This document shows, one piece after another, positions 1-52,498 of a DNA stretch of 64,000 nucleotides. The notes beneath the pieces are model-generated. The model searched no databases, was not told the origin of the DNA, and saw only the letters and a list, made by a program, of their open reading frames with translations. The stretch comes from Pseudomonas asplenii (lineage in GTDB: Bacteria > Pseudomonadota > Gammaproteobacteria > Pseudomonadales > Pseudomonadaceae), in contig NZ_LT629777.1 of assembly GCF_900105475.1 (NCBI RefSeq), positions 4,216,001 to 4,280,000 of the forward strand. Reading direction: 5' to 3'. The first letter of the stretch is position 1. Every line of letters begins with the position of its first letter. The position numbers were made by a program, and so were the translations under genes.

Positions 1-781
1 GTCCATGCCGGCCACTGACCCCAAGCTTGCTCGCGGCACGCTTGAGGTAAGTCTCGATCGAGCTGTTCTTGACGCTGAGTTGTTCGGCCAGCCGTGGCAC
101 GGTGCAGCCGCTGAGCAGCCCAAGGCAGACTTCCCTTTCCCTGGCAGAGAGCACGATTTCCTCCAGTGCCAGGCGTTCCTCGAAGGCCTGTTCAAGTGGC
201 TTGCGCTCCAGCTCGCCGGCAGTGCCGGTTGGGCTGTTTCTCAAGGCCTTCGCCGCTTCTTGCCGACTTATCCGGGCGTGGCGTTCGGTCAGCGGCAGCA
301 GGGTATCCGAGAGGTTTTTGAGGAACGACATTTCCGTCAGCGAAAACACGGGGCGGTTCGGCGGACGACACAGCGAGATCACCCAGCGTCGATTGTCGGT
401 GCGTGATACCAGGTTGCACTGGTGGTCCATCTCTACGGTGCCAGGACCACTGCTGCGGGCATTCATGTGAATCAGCAGCGAGTCGTCCATCTCGATCATC
501 TTTTCCAGCAGCAGGTGATTATCAGGATGGTGCAGCATGGGAGCGGGCGGGCAGTCGGGCGTGTGGCTGGCGTAACCGAGCGGTTTGATATCCAGCACGC
601 TGGCCTGATGTTCATCCAGGGTCCATTCACTGAGTTCGACCAGGCTGACGGGTACCAGCTTATCCACCAGTTGGAGCATTTTCGTCGCGAAGTGATCGTC
701 ACCGGTGCTGGAAATGAGCCGGCCGAGTTCGGAGTAGAAATGCGGGCTTTCCAGGTTCGTCATGCTGCTGCCAAGACTCAT
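1..781 (-). CDS. LuxR-type transcriptional regulator, upstream of the NRPS operon (3' end cut by window edge)
   Basis: I translated this by hand on the minus strand from the ATG at 781. The reading frame stays open to base 1, about 260 codons, so the last residues lie outside the window. The protein starts MSLGSSMTNLESPHF and ends, as far as seen, in a LuxR/GerE helix-turn-helix (LSARERE..CLGLLSGCTVPRLAEQLSV...SIETYLKRAASKLGVSGRHG). No acyl-homoserine-lactone binding domain is recognisable. An AAGGA Shine-Dalgarno lies about 10 bases before the start. It is divergent from the lipopeptide NRPS operon and is clearly related to the second LuxR protein at 48396-49139 (same ISSTG / IASTG segment near the N-terminus and the same HTH wording). 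By analogy with other Pseudomonas cyclic lipopeptide loci it is probably the cluster-specific activator; that role is inferred. Confidence 0.9.
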   Translation of the reverse strand, partial: MSLGSSMTNLESPHFYSELGRLISSTGDDHFATKMLQLVDKLVPVSLVELSEWTLDEHQASVLDIKPLGYASHTPDCPPAPMLHHPDNHLLLEKMIEMDDSLLIHMNARSSGPGTVEMDHQCNLVSRTDNRRWVISLCRPPNRPVFSLTEMSFLKNLSDTLLPLTERHARISRQEAAKALRNSPTGTAGELERKPLEQAFEERLALEEIVLSAREREVCLGLLSGCTVPRLAEQLSVKNSSIETYLKRAASKLGVSGRHG

Positions 782-1296
782 GTTCTTATCATCCTTGATC
801 CGGACCGATTGCCGGGAGGGAATGCTCTGGCATCCGTGTTCGCAAGCTCTCTCTTCTCCCTGAAGAGGATTTCAGCCCGGATTTAATCTTATACGGACGT
901 TCTACGTCTGTAGCGGAAAACGGGGACACAAGATGACATGGAAACCACTCGGATAATTTGGCATTTCCGCCGCGCGAGACCATGGAGTCGAGCATTTGGT
1001 TCCATTTTTTTATTTTTTTAACTTATTGATTTTTAAATAATTTTAGATTTTATCTAATATTTTTCGTAATGCATTCGTTCATTCGGATAGCTGATGTCCT
1101 ACACGGTTTAAGGCGTTTGTATGCAGTTCATTCGAGCAAACCGTGACAGGTAAATCGTCCACACTGGCCCGAATGAGTGCGTGTCATGGATTACGGGAAT
1201 CGCCTCCAGCAGGTCCCGATTGAATGGCTGTCGTCAGTGCGTTGTGATTGTTTGATTAGCGCCTGAGTCTTTGAATCAACACATGAGAAGGATCTT
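782..1296. promoter_or_regulatory. Intergenic control region between luxR and the first NRPS gene, with an AT-rich core
   Basis: This 515-base gap must hold the promoters of the leftward luxR gene and of the NRPS operon. Bases about 1005-1072 are almost pure A+T, in sharp contrast to the GC-rich genes on both sides. They include a small perfect inverted repeat (TTAGAT at 1043-1048, ATCTAA at 1052-1057). A 9-base direct repeat GTTCATTCG occurs at 1077-1085 and 1126-1134. GAAGGA at 1287-1292 is the probable ribosome binding site for the ATG at 1297. I could not assign -35/-10 boxes or a convincing lux box. Confidence 0.6.
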
Positions 1297-7698
<6,402 letters not shown>

Positions 7699-7806
7699 GG
7701 GCGGCCGGCGGTGACCTCAGTACAGGGATGCGCACTACGGCGACTTCGTTGCCTTTGAAAATGGACTTTCTCGTCAACCGTTTCCGAATTAAAAGCAGGT
7801 ATCACA

Positions 7807-45191
<37,385 letters not shown>

Positions 45192-45247
45192 CTGCGCGTT
45201 TGGTTTGACGCGCTGTCGAAAATTTTTCAACGTATTGACGGACATTT

Positions 45248-46399
45248 ATGGAAAAGTCGAAGTTTCGCAAGACAGGTATCGGACTGGCCGTGGTGCTGCT
45301 TGCCGGCCTGGTGTTCTACACGGTCAGCGCGCCCGCCGAGCCACCGCAGTATCTGGTCGCCACGGCCGAGCGTGCGGATATCGAGAACACGGTATTGGCG
45401 ACCGGTCTGCTCGAAGGTATCCGCCAGGTGGATGTCGGTGCCCAGGTTTCCGGGCAGTTGAAGTCGCTCAAGGTCAAGGTGGGTGACAAGGTCAGGAAGG
45501 GCCAGTGGCTGGCGGAAATCGACCCGCTGGTGCTGCAGAACACCCTGCGCCAGGCCCAGGTCGATGAGGAGAATCTGCAGGCACAACGGCGCGCTACCCA
45601 AGCCCAGCTCAAGCAGGCGAAAGCGGTTTATGAGCGTTACCTGGGGCTGCAGAGCGATGCGGCGATTTCCCGGCAGGATTTCGAGAGCGCCGAGTCGAAC
45701 TACGAGGTGCAACGTGCCAACCTGGCTTCCCTCGAAGCGCAGATCAAAAGCGCGCAGGTGCAGATCGACACGGCCAAGATCAACCTGACCTACACCCGCA
45801 TCGTTGCGCCAATCGATGGCGATGTGGTGGGTATCGTCACCCAGGAAGGTCAGACCGTGATCGCCAACCAGTTGGCACCGGTGCTGCTCAAACTGGCGGA
45901 TCTGGACACCATGACCGTCAAGGCCCAGGTGTCGGAGGCCGATGTGATTCACATCGGTCCGGGCCAGGAGGTGTACTTCACCATCCTTGGCGAGGCGAAC
46001 AGACGCTACTACGCCAAGCTGCGTGGTACCGAGCCGGCGCCGCAGAATTTCCTCGAAACGCAGACCGCCGGTACACCGAAACAGAACACCGCGGTGTTCT
46101 ACAACGCGTTGTTCGATGTTCCCAACCCGGACCACCGGCTGCGCATCGCCATGACCGCCCAGGTACGTATCGTGCTCGATACCGCCAAGGCAGCCTTGAC
46201 CGTGCCGGTGGCGGCCCTCGGCCCACGCAATGCCGACGGCAGTTTCCCGGTACGGGTGCTTGACGCCAAGGGCCATGCCCAGTCGCGCAACGTGCGCACC
46301 GGGATCAACAACAACGTCAAGGTGCAGATCACCGATGGCCTGGCCGAAGGCGACAAGGTCGTCATCGGCGAGCCGACTTCGACTGTGGCGGGAGCCTGA
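45248..46399 (+). CDS. macA: MacA-like periplasmic adaptor (HlyD/RND-type membrane fusion protein) for lipopeptide export
   Basis: A 383-residue protein with one N-terminal membrane anchor (about residues 10-27, GIGLAVVLLAGLVFY), a split biotinyl-lipoyl-like domain (VDVGAQVSGQLKSLKVKVGDKVRKGQ; later INLTYTRIVAPIDGDVV), an alpha-helical hairpin rich in Q, A and E between them, and beta-barrel/membrane-proximal domains. Length and order fit the MacA family, which links an inner-membrane MacB transporter to an outer-membrane channel. It starts 56 bases after the last NRPS gene and ends 2 bases before macB, so it is probably in the same transcript. In other Pseudomonas lipopeptide clusters this pair exports the product; that is inferred here. 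No outer-membrane channel gene lies beside it. Confidence 0.95.
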   Translation: MEKSKFRKTGIGLAVVLLAGLVFYTVSAPAEPPQYLVATAERADIENTVLATGLLEGIRQVDVGAQVSGQLKSLKVKVGDKVRKGQWLAEIDPLVLQNTLRQAQVDEENLQAQRRATQAQLKQAKAVYERYLGLQSDAAISRQDFESAESNYEVQRANLASLEAQIKSAQVQIDTAKINLTYTRIVAPIDGDVVGIVTQEGQTVIANQLAPVLLKLADLDTMTVKAQVSEADVIHIGPGQEVYFTILGEANRRYYAKLRGTEPAPQNFLETQTAGTPKQNTAVFYNALFDVPNPDHRLRIAMTAQVRIVLDTAKAALTVPVAALGPRNADGSFPVRVLDAKGHAQSRNVRTGINNNVKVQITDGLAEGDKVVIGEPTSTVAGA

Positions 46400-46401
46400 G
46401 C

Positions 46402-48357
46402 ATGACCCAGGCACTGCTGGAATTGTGCGGCATCACCCGTAGTTTCATGGCCGGGGAGCGAGAGTTCACCGCGCTGAAGAACATCAATCTGAGGATCGAT
46501 GCCGGGGAAATGGTGGCGATCACCGGCGCCTCGGGCTCGGGCAAGTCGACCCTGATGAACATCCTCGGCTGCCTCGACTACGCGACTGCCGGCAGCTACA
46601 AGGTCAACGGGCGCGAGACCCGCGACCTGGACAACGAGGAACTGGCCGAGCTGCGCCGCGACTACTTTGGCTTTATTTTCCAGCGTTACCATCTGCTGCC
46701 GCACCTGAGTGCCCTGCACAATGTCGAGATGCCGGCGATCTACGCCGGTACCGGCGAGTCGCGGCGTCATGGTCGTGCCCGTGAGCTGCTGGATCGTCTC
46801 GGTCTGGCTGCGCACCTGGAGAATCGGCCGAATCAGTTGTCCGGTGGTCAGCAGCAGCGGGTGAGTATCGCCCGTGCCTTGATGAACGGTGGCGAGGTGA
46901 TTCTCGCCGACGAACCGACCGGCGCGCTGGACACCCACAGCGGCAAGGAGGTGATGCAGATCCTCCAGGAACTGCATGCCGCCGGGCATACGGTGATCAT
47001 CGTCACACACGACCCCAAGGTCGCCGCCAACGCCGAACGGATCATCGAGGTGCGCGATGGCGAGATCATCAGCGACCAACTCACGCGACCAGTCGACCAA
47101 CCGTCGAGCCGGGAGAGCACGACCCTGGTGGCCCGCAGCACCGGGCGCCTGGTGGCCAGTTTCGGGTTGTTCAAGGAAGCCTTCAACATGGCCTGGGTGG
47201 CGCTGATTTCGCATCGTATGCGGACCCTGCTGACCATGCTCGGCATCGTCATCGGCATCACCTCGGTGGTGTCGATCTCGGCCATCGGCGAAGGGGCCAA
47301 ACGTTATGTGCTCAAGGACATCCAGGCGATTGGCAGCAACACCATCGATATCTATCCGGGTACCAGTTTTGGTGATAGTCGGGCCAGCAGTATCGAGACC
47401 CTGATACCCGCCGATGTACTTGCCCTGAGCCAGTTGTACTACGTCGACAGTGCCACGCCGATGGTGGGGCGCAACCTGCTGGTGCGCTACCAGAACATCG
47501 ACCTCGACGCCCAGGTCAATGGCGTCAGCGACCGCTATTTCCAGGTGCGTGGGCTGCGGATGGCCATGGGCATTGCCTTCAGCGAAAGCGATGCCCAGCG
47601 CCAGGCCCAGGTGGTGGTGATCGACCATAACACGCGCATCCGGCTGTTCGGGCCGAACGTCGACCCGCTAGGCCAGGTGATCCTGCTGGATAACCTGCCG
47701 TGCACGGTGATCGGGGTGACGGCCGACAACAAGAACATCTTCACCTCCAGCAAACAACTGAACGTCTGGGTGCCTTACGAGACGGCGGCGGGGCGTCTGC
47801 TCGGGCAGCGCCACCTGGACAGCATCATGGTGCGGATCAAGGATGGGCAGCCGAGCAAGGTGGTGGAAGAGAACGTGACCAAGCTGATGTTGCAGCGCCA
47901 CGGTACCAAGGACTTCTTCACCAACAATCTCGACAGCATCATGCAGACCGTGGAGAAGACCAGTCAGTCCCTGGCGCTGCTGTTGTCGCTGATCGCGGTG
48001 ATTTCCCTGGCGGTGGGAGGCATCGGGGTGATGAATATCATGCTGGTGTCGGTCACTGAACGGACCCGGGAGATCGGTATTCGCATGGCGGTGGGCGCAC
48101 GCCAGTCGGACATCCGTCAGCAGTTCCTGGTGGAGGCGGTGATGGTCTGCCTGATCGGTGGGATGATCGGCATCTCGTTGTCCTTCGCGATCGGCTACCT
48201 GTTCTCGCTGTTCATCAAGGAGTGGCAGATGGTGTTCTCGATGGGGGCGATCGCCACGGCGGTGATCTGTTCGACGCTGATCGGCATCGTGTTTGGCTTC
48301 GTGCCGGCGCGTAACGCTTCGCGGCTCGACCCGATCGAAGCGCTGGCCCGCGACTGA
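46402..48357 (+). CDS. macB: MacB-like ABC transporter (ATPase-permease fusion) for lipopeptide export
   Basis: A 651-residue fusion of an N-terminal ATPase and a C-terminal FtsX-type permease, the usual MacB layout and length. Visible ATPase motifs are Walker A GASGSGKS (42-49), signature LSGGQQQR (from 146) and Walker B ILADEPTGALD (about 167-177). The first membrane helix is near residues 274-294, followed by a large periplasmic domain; three more helices lie near the C-terminus (LALLLSLIAVISLAVGGIGV, VMVCLIGGMIGISLSFAIGY, AIATAVICSTLIGIVFGFV). A GGGAG ribosome site precedes the ATG, 2 bases after macA. Together with MacA it should pump the peptide across the envelope. Confidence 0.96.
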   Translation: MTQALLELCGITRSFMAGEREFTALKNINLRIDAGEMVAITGASGSGKSTLMNILGCLDYATAGSYKVNGRETRDLDNEELAELRRDYFGFIFQRYHLLPHLSALHNVEMPAIYAGTGESRRHGRARELLDRLGLAAHLENRPNQLSGGQQQRVSIARALMNGGEVILADEPTGALDTHSGKEVMQILQELHAAGHTVIIVTHDPKVAANAERIIEVRDGEIISDQLTRPVDQPSSRESTTLVARSTGRLVASFGLFKEAFNMAWVALISHRMRTLLTMLGIVIGITSVVSISAIGEGAKRYVLKDIQAIGSNTIDIYPGTSFGDSRASSIETLIPADVLALSQLYYVDSATPMVGRNLLVRYQNIDLDAQVNGVSDRYFQVRGLRMAMGIAFSESDAQRQAQVVVIDHNTRIRLFGPNVDPLGQVILLDNLPCTVIGVTADNKNIFTSSKQLNVWVPYETAAGRLLGQRHLDSIMVRIKDGQPSKVVEENVTKLMLQRHGTKDFFTNNLDSIMQTVEKTSQSLALLLSLIAVISLAVGGIGVMNIMLVSVTERTREIGIRMAVGARQSDIRQQFLVEAVMVCLIGGMIGISLSFAIGYLFSLFIKEWQMVFSMGAIATAVICSTLIGIVFGFVPARNASRLDPIEALARD

Positions 48358-48362
48358 CCAAT

Positions 48363-48386
48363 GGGGAGCCAGCAGGCTGGCTCCCC
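48363..48386. terminator. Bidirectional hairpin between macB and the downstream luxR gene
   Basis: A perfect inverted repeat GGGGAGCCAGC / GCTGGCTCCCC with a 2-base centre begins 6 bases after the macB stop and lies between convergent genes. It has no strong T run, but position and stem strength fit a transcription terminator for both sides. Confidence 0.75.
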
Positions 48387-48395
48387 AACGTTTGG

Positions 48396-49139
48396 CTAAA
48401 GGTCGGTGGACGGCAGGGACGTCACTGGTGAGGCGTACATCCAGCGCATCAGTGAGTGGCGCCCGCTGATACCCAGCTTGAACGCCGCGCGCTTGAGGTA
48501 GCTCTCCACCGTATTGACCTTGAGCTTGAGTTGCTCGGCCAGTTCCGGGGCGGTGCGTCCGGACAGCAGGCCGACACAGACATCCATCTCGCGATTCGAC
48601 AAGGTCAGCCCCGACTGCGTCAGACGGTCGCTAAAGCGCAGGCGCAGGGCCTGCTGGCCTGGATTCTCCACACCCTCGGCGAGGCTTGGTTGGCCGGCTG
48701 GCGAGGCGTGCAGGGGGTTCATTGCGATGATGTGTTTTTCCACCATCGGCAGCAACAGTGGCGAGAAATTCTGCAGGATGCTTTGCTCCCGCGCAGAAAA
48801 GCGCCGCGACTGGTTCGAGCGATACACCGAGAGGGTGTAGCTGCAGTCATCCTTGTGGCGGGTCAGGTGCAAGGCCGACTCCTTCGCATCGGAGGCCGAG
48901 GTGAAGAGATCGGTATGGCCGATGGTCGGATGGCTGGCATCGATCGACGGGTTTGAGATGTCCTCGTCCGTCGACAACTTGCGGATATGGGTAACGTCCA
49001 CGGCCAGTTGGGTGAGAATCAGGTGGTGCAACATCCGTGGGAAATTGCGACTGCCAGTGCTGGCGATGACCTTGCCAATATGTGGAAACAACCGTTGTGA
49101 GTTCATCATTTCATCCATGATTTTCAGATTCCGAAACAT
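48396..49139 (-). CDS. LuxR-type transcriptional regulator, downstream of the export genes
   Basis: About 247 residues from the ATG at 49139 (MFRNLKIMDEMMNSQ); an in-frame ATG at 49118 (MDEMMNSQ) is an equally good start. A longer reading frame to 49334 would overlap the divergent yfcF gene and is unlikely. The C-terminal LuxR/GerE HTH reads LTLSNREMDVCVGLLSGRTAPELAEQLKLKVNTVESYLKRA in overlapping parts, close to that of the partial LuxR at 1-781. There is no AHL-binding domain. Lipopeptide clusters of Pseudomonas often have LuxR regulators on both flanks, so this one likely controls the NRPS or export genes (inference). It is convergent with macB across a hairpin. Confidence 0.92.
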   Translation of the reverse strand: MFRNLKIMDEMMNSQRLFPHIGKVIASTGSRNFPRMLHHLILTQLAVDVTHIRKLSTDEDISNPSIDASHPTIGHTDLFTSASDAKESALHLTRHKDDCSYTLSVYRSNQSRRFSAREQSILQNFSPLLLPMVEKHIIAMNPLHASPAGQPSLAEGVENPGQQALRLRFSDRLTQSGLTLSNREMDVCVGLLSGRTAPELAEQLKLKVNTVESYLKRAAFKLGISGRHSLMRWMYASPVTSLPSTDL

Positions 49140-49290
49140 TCGCCTCTCAGTAGACGAGCCTTGAGTAGTGGCCTTTAACCATACCCTAATTCCTAGTATT
49201 CCGCTCGGGAATACGCCCATGAAAATCCGTGATTTTATTTGTTCGGGCGGATCCCGTAGCGTGTGGTGCTCATCCCAAGGAGAGTGCGCC

Positions 49291-49926
49291 GTGAACAATG
49301 CCCGTCCGCGTTTGTATGTCGATGCCCAGTACACCAGCCCCTATGCCCTGTCGGTATTTGTCGCGCTGCGGGAGAAGGGCGTCGAATTCGATCTGCAGCC
49401 ACTGGACCTGAGCGCCGGCGAACAGCAGGCGCAAGGTTATGCCGGCTTGTCCCTGACGCAACGGGTGCCGACCCTGGAGCAGGAAGGGTTTGCGCTGTCC
49501 GAGTCTTCGGCGATCACCGAGTACCTGGACGAGCTCTATCCGCAGGCACCGCTTTATCCGCAGGACGCCCGGCAACGGGCCCGGGCGCGGCAGGTGCAGG
49601 CCTGGTTGCGCAGCGACTTGCAGGCGCTGCGTCAGGAGCGTTCGACCCTGGTGATTTTCTATGGGCAGAAGGCAGCGCCATTGTCGGCGGCGGGCGAGGC
49701 GGCCGCGCGCAAGCTGATCGATGGTGCGCAGGCTTTGTTGATCGGTGGGCGCAGCAGCCTGTTCGAGCAGTGGTCGATTGCCGATGTCGACCTGGCGCTG
49801 ATGCTCAACCGGCTGATCCTCAATGGTGATCCGGTGCCGGATGGGCTGCTCGACTATGCGCGGCGCCAATGGCAGCACCCGGCGGTGCAGGAATGGGTAG
49901 CGTTGTCGCGTCCGGCCTTGACGTGA
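49291..49926 (+). CDS. yfcF: Glutathione S-transferase, YfcF type
   Basis: 211 residues from a GTG at 49291, chosen because AAGGAG sits at 49277-49282; a frame open to 49168 has no such site. The N-terminal thioredoxin-like half (LYVDAQYTSPYALSVFVALREKG, RVPTLEQEGFALSESSAITEYLDE) has the conserved ESSAI glutathione-binding segment. The C-terminal helical half (RARARQVQAWLRSDLQALRQER, SIADVDLALMLNRLILNGD) closely resembles E. coli YfcF. It probably conjugates or reduces with glutathione; the substrate is unknown. It appears to mark the end of the lipopeptide locus and is divergent from the luxR gene. Confidence 0.93.
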   Translation: MNNARPRLYVDAQYTSPYALSVFVALREKGVEFDLQPLDLSAGEQQAQGYAGLSLTQRVPTLEQEGFALSESSAITEYLDELYPQAPLYPQDARQRARARQVQAWLRSDLQALRQERSTLVIFYGQKAAPLSAAGEAAARKLIDGAQALLIGGRSSLFEQWSIADVDLALMLNRLILNGDPVPDGLLDYARRQWQHPAVQEWVALSRPALT

Positions 49927-49931
49927 ACGGC

Positions 49932-49963
49932 GGGCCCGTCCGCCTCAACGTCTGGACGGGCCC
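49932..49963. terminator. Hairpin terminator between convergent yfcF and the C39 peptidase gene
   Basis: GGGCCCGTCC (49932-49941) and GGACGGGCCC (49954-49963) form a perfect 10-base stem with a 12-base loop. It lies 6 bases after the yfcF stop and overlaps the stop codon of the leftward peptidase gene. Confidence 0.75.
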
Positions 49964-50586
49964 AACAGGGTCCTGACGACATCATTTTCGGGCGCCCTGT
50001 AGCGTGCCCCTGGAAGGCTCAGCGAATGGGGTTCGGGTTGGCGGCCATCCGGGTGACCGACGATCAGCGTTTCGCCGTGCCATTCGTTGAGCAGCTCGAA
50101 CAAGGGCAGCCGCAGGTGGCCGCGTGCCGGGTCGGCGAGGAAGGCATGTCCTTGCTCGACGCCCTTGAGTACCACGAAATGATTGAGCCGGTTGCGGTGC
50201 AGCAGGATGATGACCGGACCGTCCAGCGCATGCAGGGCTTCGGGTGGCAGTCGTACGCCTTCGGCGCTGTAGCCCAGATGCCGGGCAGATGACTTGAGGT
50301 CCAGCATCGAGAAACCTTCCTGGACCCGTTCGCGTACCTCGGCTTGCGACAGGCGCAGCACGATATCGGCAAGGATCTGCGTTTCCTCGACCGGTTCGCC
50401 GAGGTAACGCTTGAGCAATATCGCGAGCGCCGCCGCACCGCAGGAATAGTCGAGAGTCTGGCGCTGGATGTCGTGAAAGCGCAGTTGCTTCATCGACTGC
50501 AAGCGTGGGCCAGCCGCCGTGGTGATCGGGCTGTCGAGCAGCAGCGCGAACAGGCTAAGCACGCTCGCCAGCCGTGGGCTGCTCAA
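49945..50586 (-). CDS. Periplasmic C39-family (double-glycine type) cysteine peptidase
   Basis: 213 residues with an N-terminal signal sequence (VLSLFALLLDSPITTAAG), so the peptidase should act in the periplasm. C39 catalytic features are visible: oxyanion Gln43, nucleophile Cys49 in DYSCGAAALAILL, His136 in NHFVVLKG and Asp152 in LADPARG. Unlike bacteriocin exporters it has no membrane or ATPase domains, so it is a stand-alone peptidase like FapD of the Pseudomonas amyloid operon. The start is TTG at 50586, overlapping the stop of the upstream barrel gene (TTGA), implying coupled translation. The likely substrate is the small exported protein at 52499-52990, which has a double-glycine-like leader; this pairing is my inference. 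Confidence 0.88.
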   Translation of the reverse strand: MSSPRLASVLSLFALLLDSPITTAAGPRLQSMKQLRFHDIQRQTLDYSCGAAALAILLKRYLGEPVEETQILADIVLRLSQAEVRERVQEGFSMLDLKSSARHLGYSAEGVRLPPEALHALDGPVIILLHRNRLNHFVVLKGVEQGHAFLADPARGHLRLPLFELLNEWHGETLIVGHPDGRQPEPHSLSLPGARYRAPENDVVRTLLGPSRR

Positions 50587-51845
50587 TTGAAGCGTCTCTT
50601 GAAATGTGCCGACAGCGCAGCAGGACCGGCGTCATCGTTCAGGCCCAGAGTGACCTCGGGAGCAATCACCCAGTCATCGTTCACCCGATAGGAAGCACTG
50701 AGCGACAGCTCGAGCGGGTCGGCATCGGAACCCTGGATGGTCTGGTGATCGGCCTGCAGATGGGCACTGTGGGCATAGGCCAGCCGGCCGCCAAGCGACA
50801 GTCGTTCATTGAGGGCGAAACCGACTCCGGCGTAACCCTTGAGCACCCAGCCGGGTTTGATGCGATAGCCATCGATGGTGTTGGCGAAGGCGTACTGGTA
50901 GCCGATGCCGCCGAACAGGATGGCCGGATCGGTGCTGCGCACGAACGCCACGCCAGGGGTCAGGCTCCAGTGCCCGGAACCGTTGTTCAGTGGGTCTTTC
51001 CAGCGGTTGAAAACATCGTTGTAGCGTTTTTGTCCGGTGGGGATGTTGAGGTCCATGCTCAAGGCGATCGCCGGGGTCTGGGCGTTCTCCTCGACGATCT
51101 GATACTGGGCACCGAGGGCGATATCGGCCAGGCGCCAGGCATCGGTCTTGCGTACGAACGCATTGCTGGAGACGTCCTGGATATGGCTGTAGGTCAGTGG
51201 CACGCTGAGATAACCCTCAAGGTGCCGATAGAGCCCGGCCCGCCAGGTCGAACGTAGCTCCAGTTGCCGCGCCGAATAGGACGAGCGCTGAAAATCGCCG
51301 GCCTGGGGCAGACCGTACTGGATGCGGCTCTGTTTGTAGGCGAGACCGAGGTCCATTTCATATTCACCGGGCGATAGCAGCACGGTGGAGCCTATGAGGA
51401 AATCCAGCGGTGGTTGGCTTTCGACTTGTGCTCCGTAGTGGCTGTCCGAGGGTTTGGCCGGTGGGTTCGTGGGGTTATTGGGCGGCAGCCGCGTGAGGCT
51501 GACGATGGTCGAAACCTCGATGGGCGTGGTGCCGAACGTCGCCGACTCCAGCAGCGTCCAGTTGTCGGCGGAAAGCAGCAGTTTTCCGCTGACTTTTTCT
51601 CCGCTGGCAAACAGCAGGGAGTAGGGGGTATCGCTGCCGATCGACAGAATTTCCGTGGTCGGAACCCTGATCGCTGAGCCGTAGTGGGTATCGAAGATAC
51701 AGAGTCCGTCGCTGTACGAGATGATCCAGCCGGATACCCGGTCGCCATTTTTCAGAATCAGGTTGTCGGCCAATGCTGGCGTGGACTCGTACAGATAAAG
51801 AAGGATCACGCCGAGGGTGGCGAGCCATTTCAAGGGACTGGTCAT
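50583..51845 (-). CDS. Outer-membrane beta-barrel protein with N-terminal small beta domain
   Basis: 420 residues. A Sec signal peptide (WLATLGVILLYLYESTPALA) is followed by a small beta domain with two repeats of the GDRVSGWI / GEKVSGKL kind, a Pro/Asn-rich linker at about 120-135, and about 270 residues of alternating amphipathic strands (for example YEMDLGLAYKQSRIQYG, ELRSTWRAGLYRHLEGYLSVPL), ending in LSAHFKRRFN with an aromatic near the C-terminus. This is the pattern of a transporter-like outer-membrane barrel. It overlaps the C39 peptidase gene by 4 bases, so the two are almost certainly used together. AGGA lies 7 bases before the ATG. What it carries or anchors is unknown. Confidence 0.8.
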   Translation of the reverse strand: MTSPLKWLATLGVILLYLYESTPALADNLILKNGDRVSGWIISYSDGLCIFDTHYGSAIRVPTTEILSIGSDTPYSLLFASGEKVSGKLLLSADNWTLLESATFGTTPIEVSTIVSLTRLPPNNPTNPPAKPSDSHYGAQVESQPPLDFLIGSTVLLSPGEYEMDLGLAYKQSRIQYGLPQAGDFQRSSYSARQLELRSTWRAGLYRHLEGYLSVPLTYSHIQDVSSNAFVRKTDAWRLADIALGAQYQIVEENAQTPAIALSMDLNIPTGQKRYNDVFNRWKDPLNNGSGHWSLTPGVAFVRSTDPAILFGGIGYQYAFANTIDGYRIKPGWVLKGYAGVGFALNERLSLGGRLAYAHSAHLQADHQTIQGSDADPLELSLSASYRVNDDWVIAPEVTLGLNDDAGPAALSAHFKRRFN

Positions 51846-51920
51846 GCTTGTGTCCTGGCCTCAAGGGGAAGGCATGGGCCGACCACGTTCCACGTGGTCG
51901 GATGAATCGTGGGGATGAGA

Positions 51921-52433
51921 TCAGGACAACGCGATCCCCAGCCGGCTGACCAGTTCGGACATTCGCGGGTCGTTTCGGATGCCTTCGAGGAATTCCTGGT
52001 GGAGTCTTTCGTTGGTTGAGCGGGAGTTGAGAGCGGCGTATTTTGAATCGTCGTCGATCAGGCCGTTTCGTTCGTAAAGATCGCTCATGTGAGATTGCAG
52101 TAGGGCGAAGTATTCGTTTCGTTCTCCTGATGAAATATTCGAGAATTTTTCATTTTCGGAAAGGGGCCTCAACTCTTGATAGCCTCGTTCCGAGGGGAGT
52201 GTCAGTAGAATTGCGAATTCACCCCACCAGCCCGGCATTGCACCTACAGGGATAGGCGGGTCCATGGCGTCGGACATGTTTGCGCCGGCGGCACTGATAC
52301 TGATTTTATCGCTATTGTTATTTGTTTCGGCAGGTGTTTCGATTGAGAAGTTCGGCTTTTCCTGTATTTGAGGTTTGCTTTTGTTCAGGTTTGATAAGTT
52401 GTATGTGTTTGAGAGGGTGCTGTTGATATTCAT
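51921..52433 (-). CDS. Hypothetical protein, Asn/Ser-rich N-terminus
   Basis: 170 residues from the ATG at 52433 (MNINSTLSNTYNLSN), chosen because AAGGA lies 7-8 bases upstream; the frame is open to 52547 but that would overlap the next gene. I do not recognise a family. The first 60 residues are low in hydrophobic residues and rich in N, S, K and T (NNNSDKISISAAGAN), with no Sec signal peptide. The rest is hydrophilic and helical-looking (SENEKFSNISSGERNEYFALLQSHMSDLYERN in two parts). Base composition is visibly more AT-rich than the surroundings. It sits between the small exported protein and the barrel/C39 pair, all in the same direction, and may be part of that group or an inserted gene. 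Confidence 0.65.
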   Translation of the reverse strand: MNINSTLSNTYNLSNLNKSKPQIQEKPNFSIETPAETNNNSDKISISAAGANMSDAMDPPIPVGAMPGWWGEFAILLTLPSERGYQELRPLSENEKFSNISSGERNEYFALLQSHMSDLYERNGLIDDDSKYAALNSRSTNERLHQEFLEGIRNDPRMSELVSRLGIALS

Positions 52434-52498
52434 GCTTGTTTCCTTGTGTCGAAATATGCTGTTTGCGTGATTCTGTCTTGGTCGGGCAGAGGTGGGGA

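Noticed and set aside
5..886. Plus-strand open frames at 5-406, 69-470 and 422-886
   Set aside because: They lie opposite the LuxR-type gene on the minus strand, which has recognisable HTH motifs; the plus-strand translations match nothing.
1199..1214. Imperfect palindrome CCTCCAGCAGG as a lux box
   Set aside because: Only the outer bases are symmetric and the spacing does not fit the roughly 20-base lux-box form.
49168..49290. N-terminal extension of the glutathione transferase and of the downstream LuxR protein
   Set aside because: The two extensions would overlap each other on opposite strands; ribosome sites and family lengths support the inner starts.
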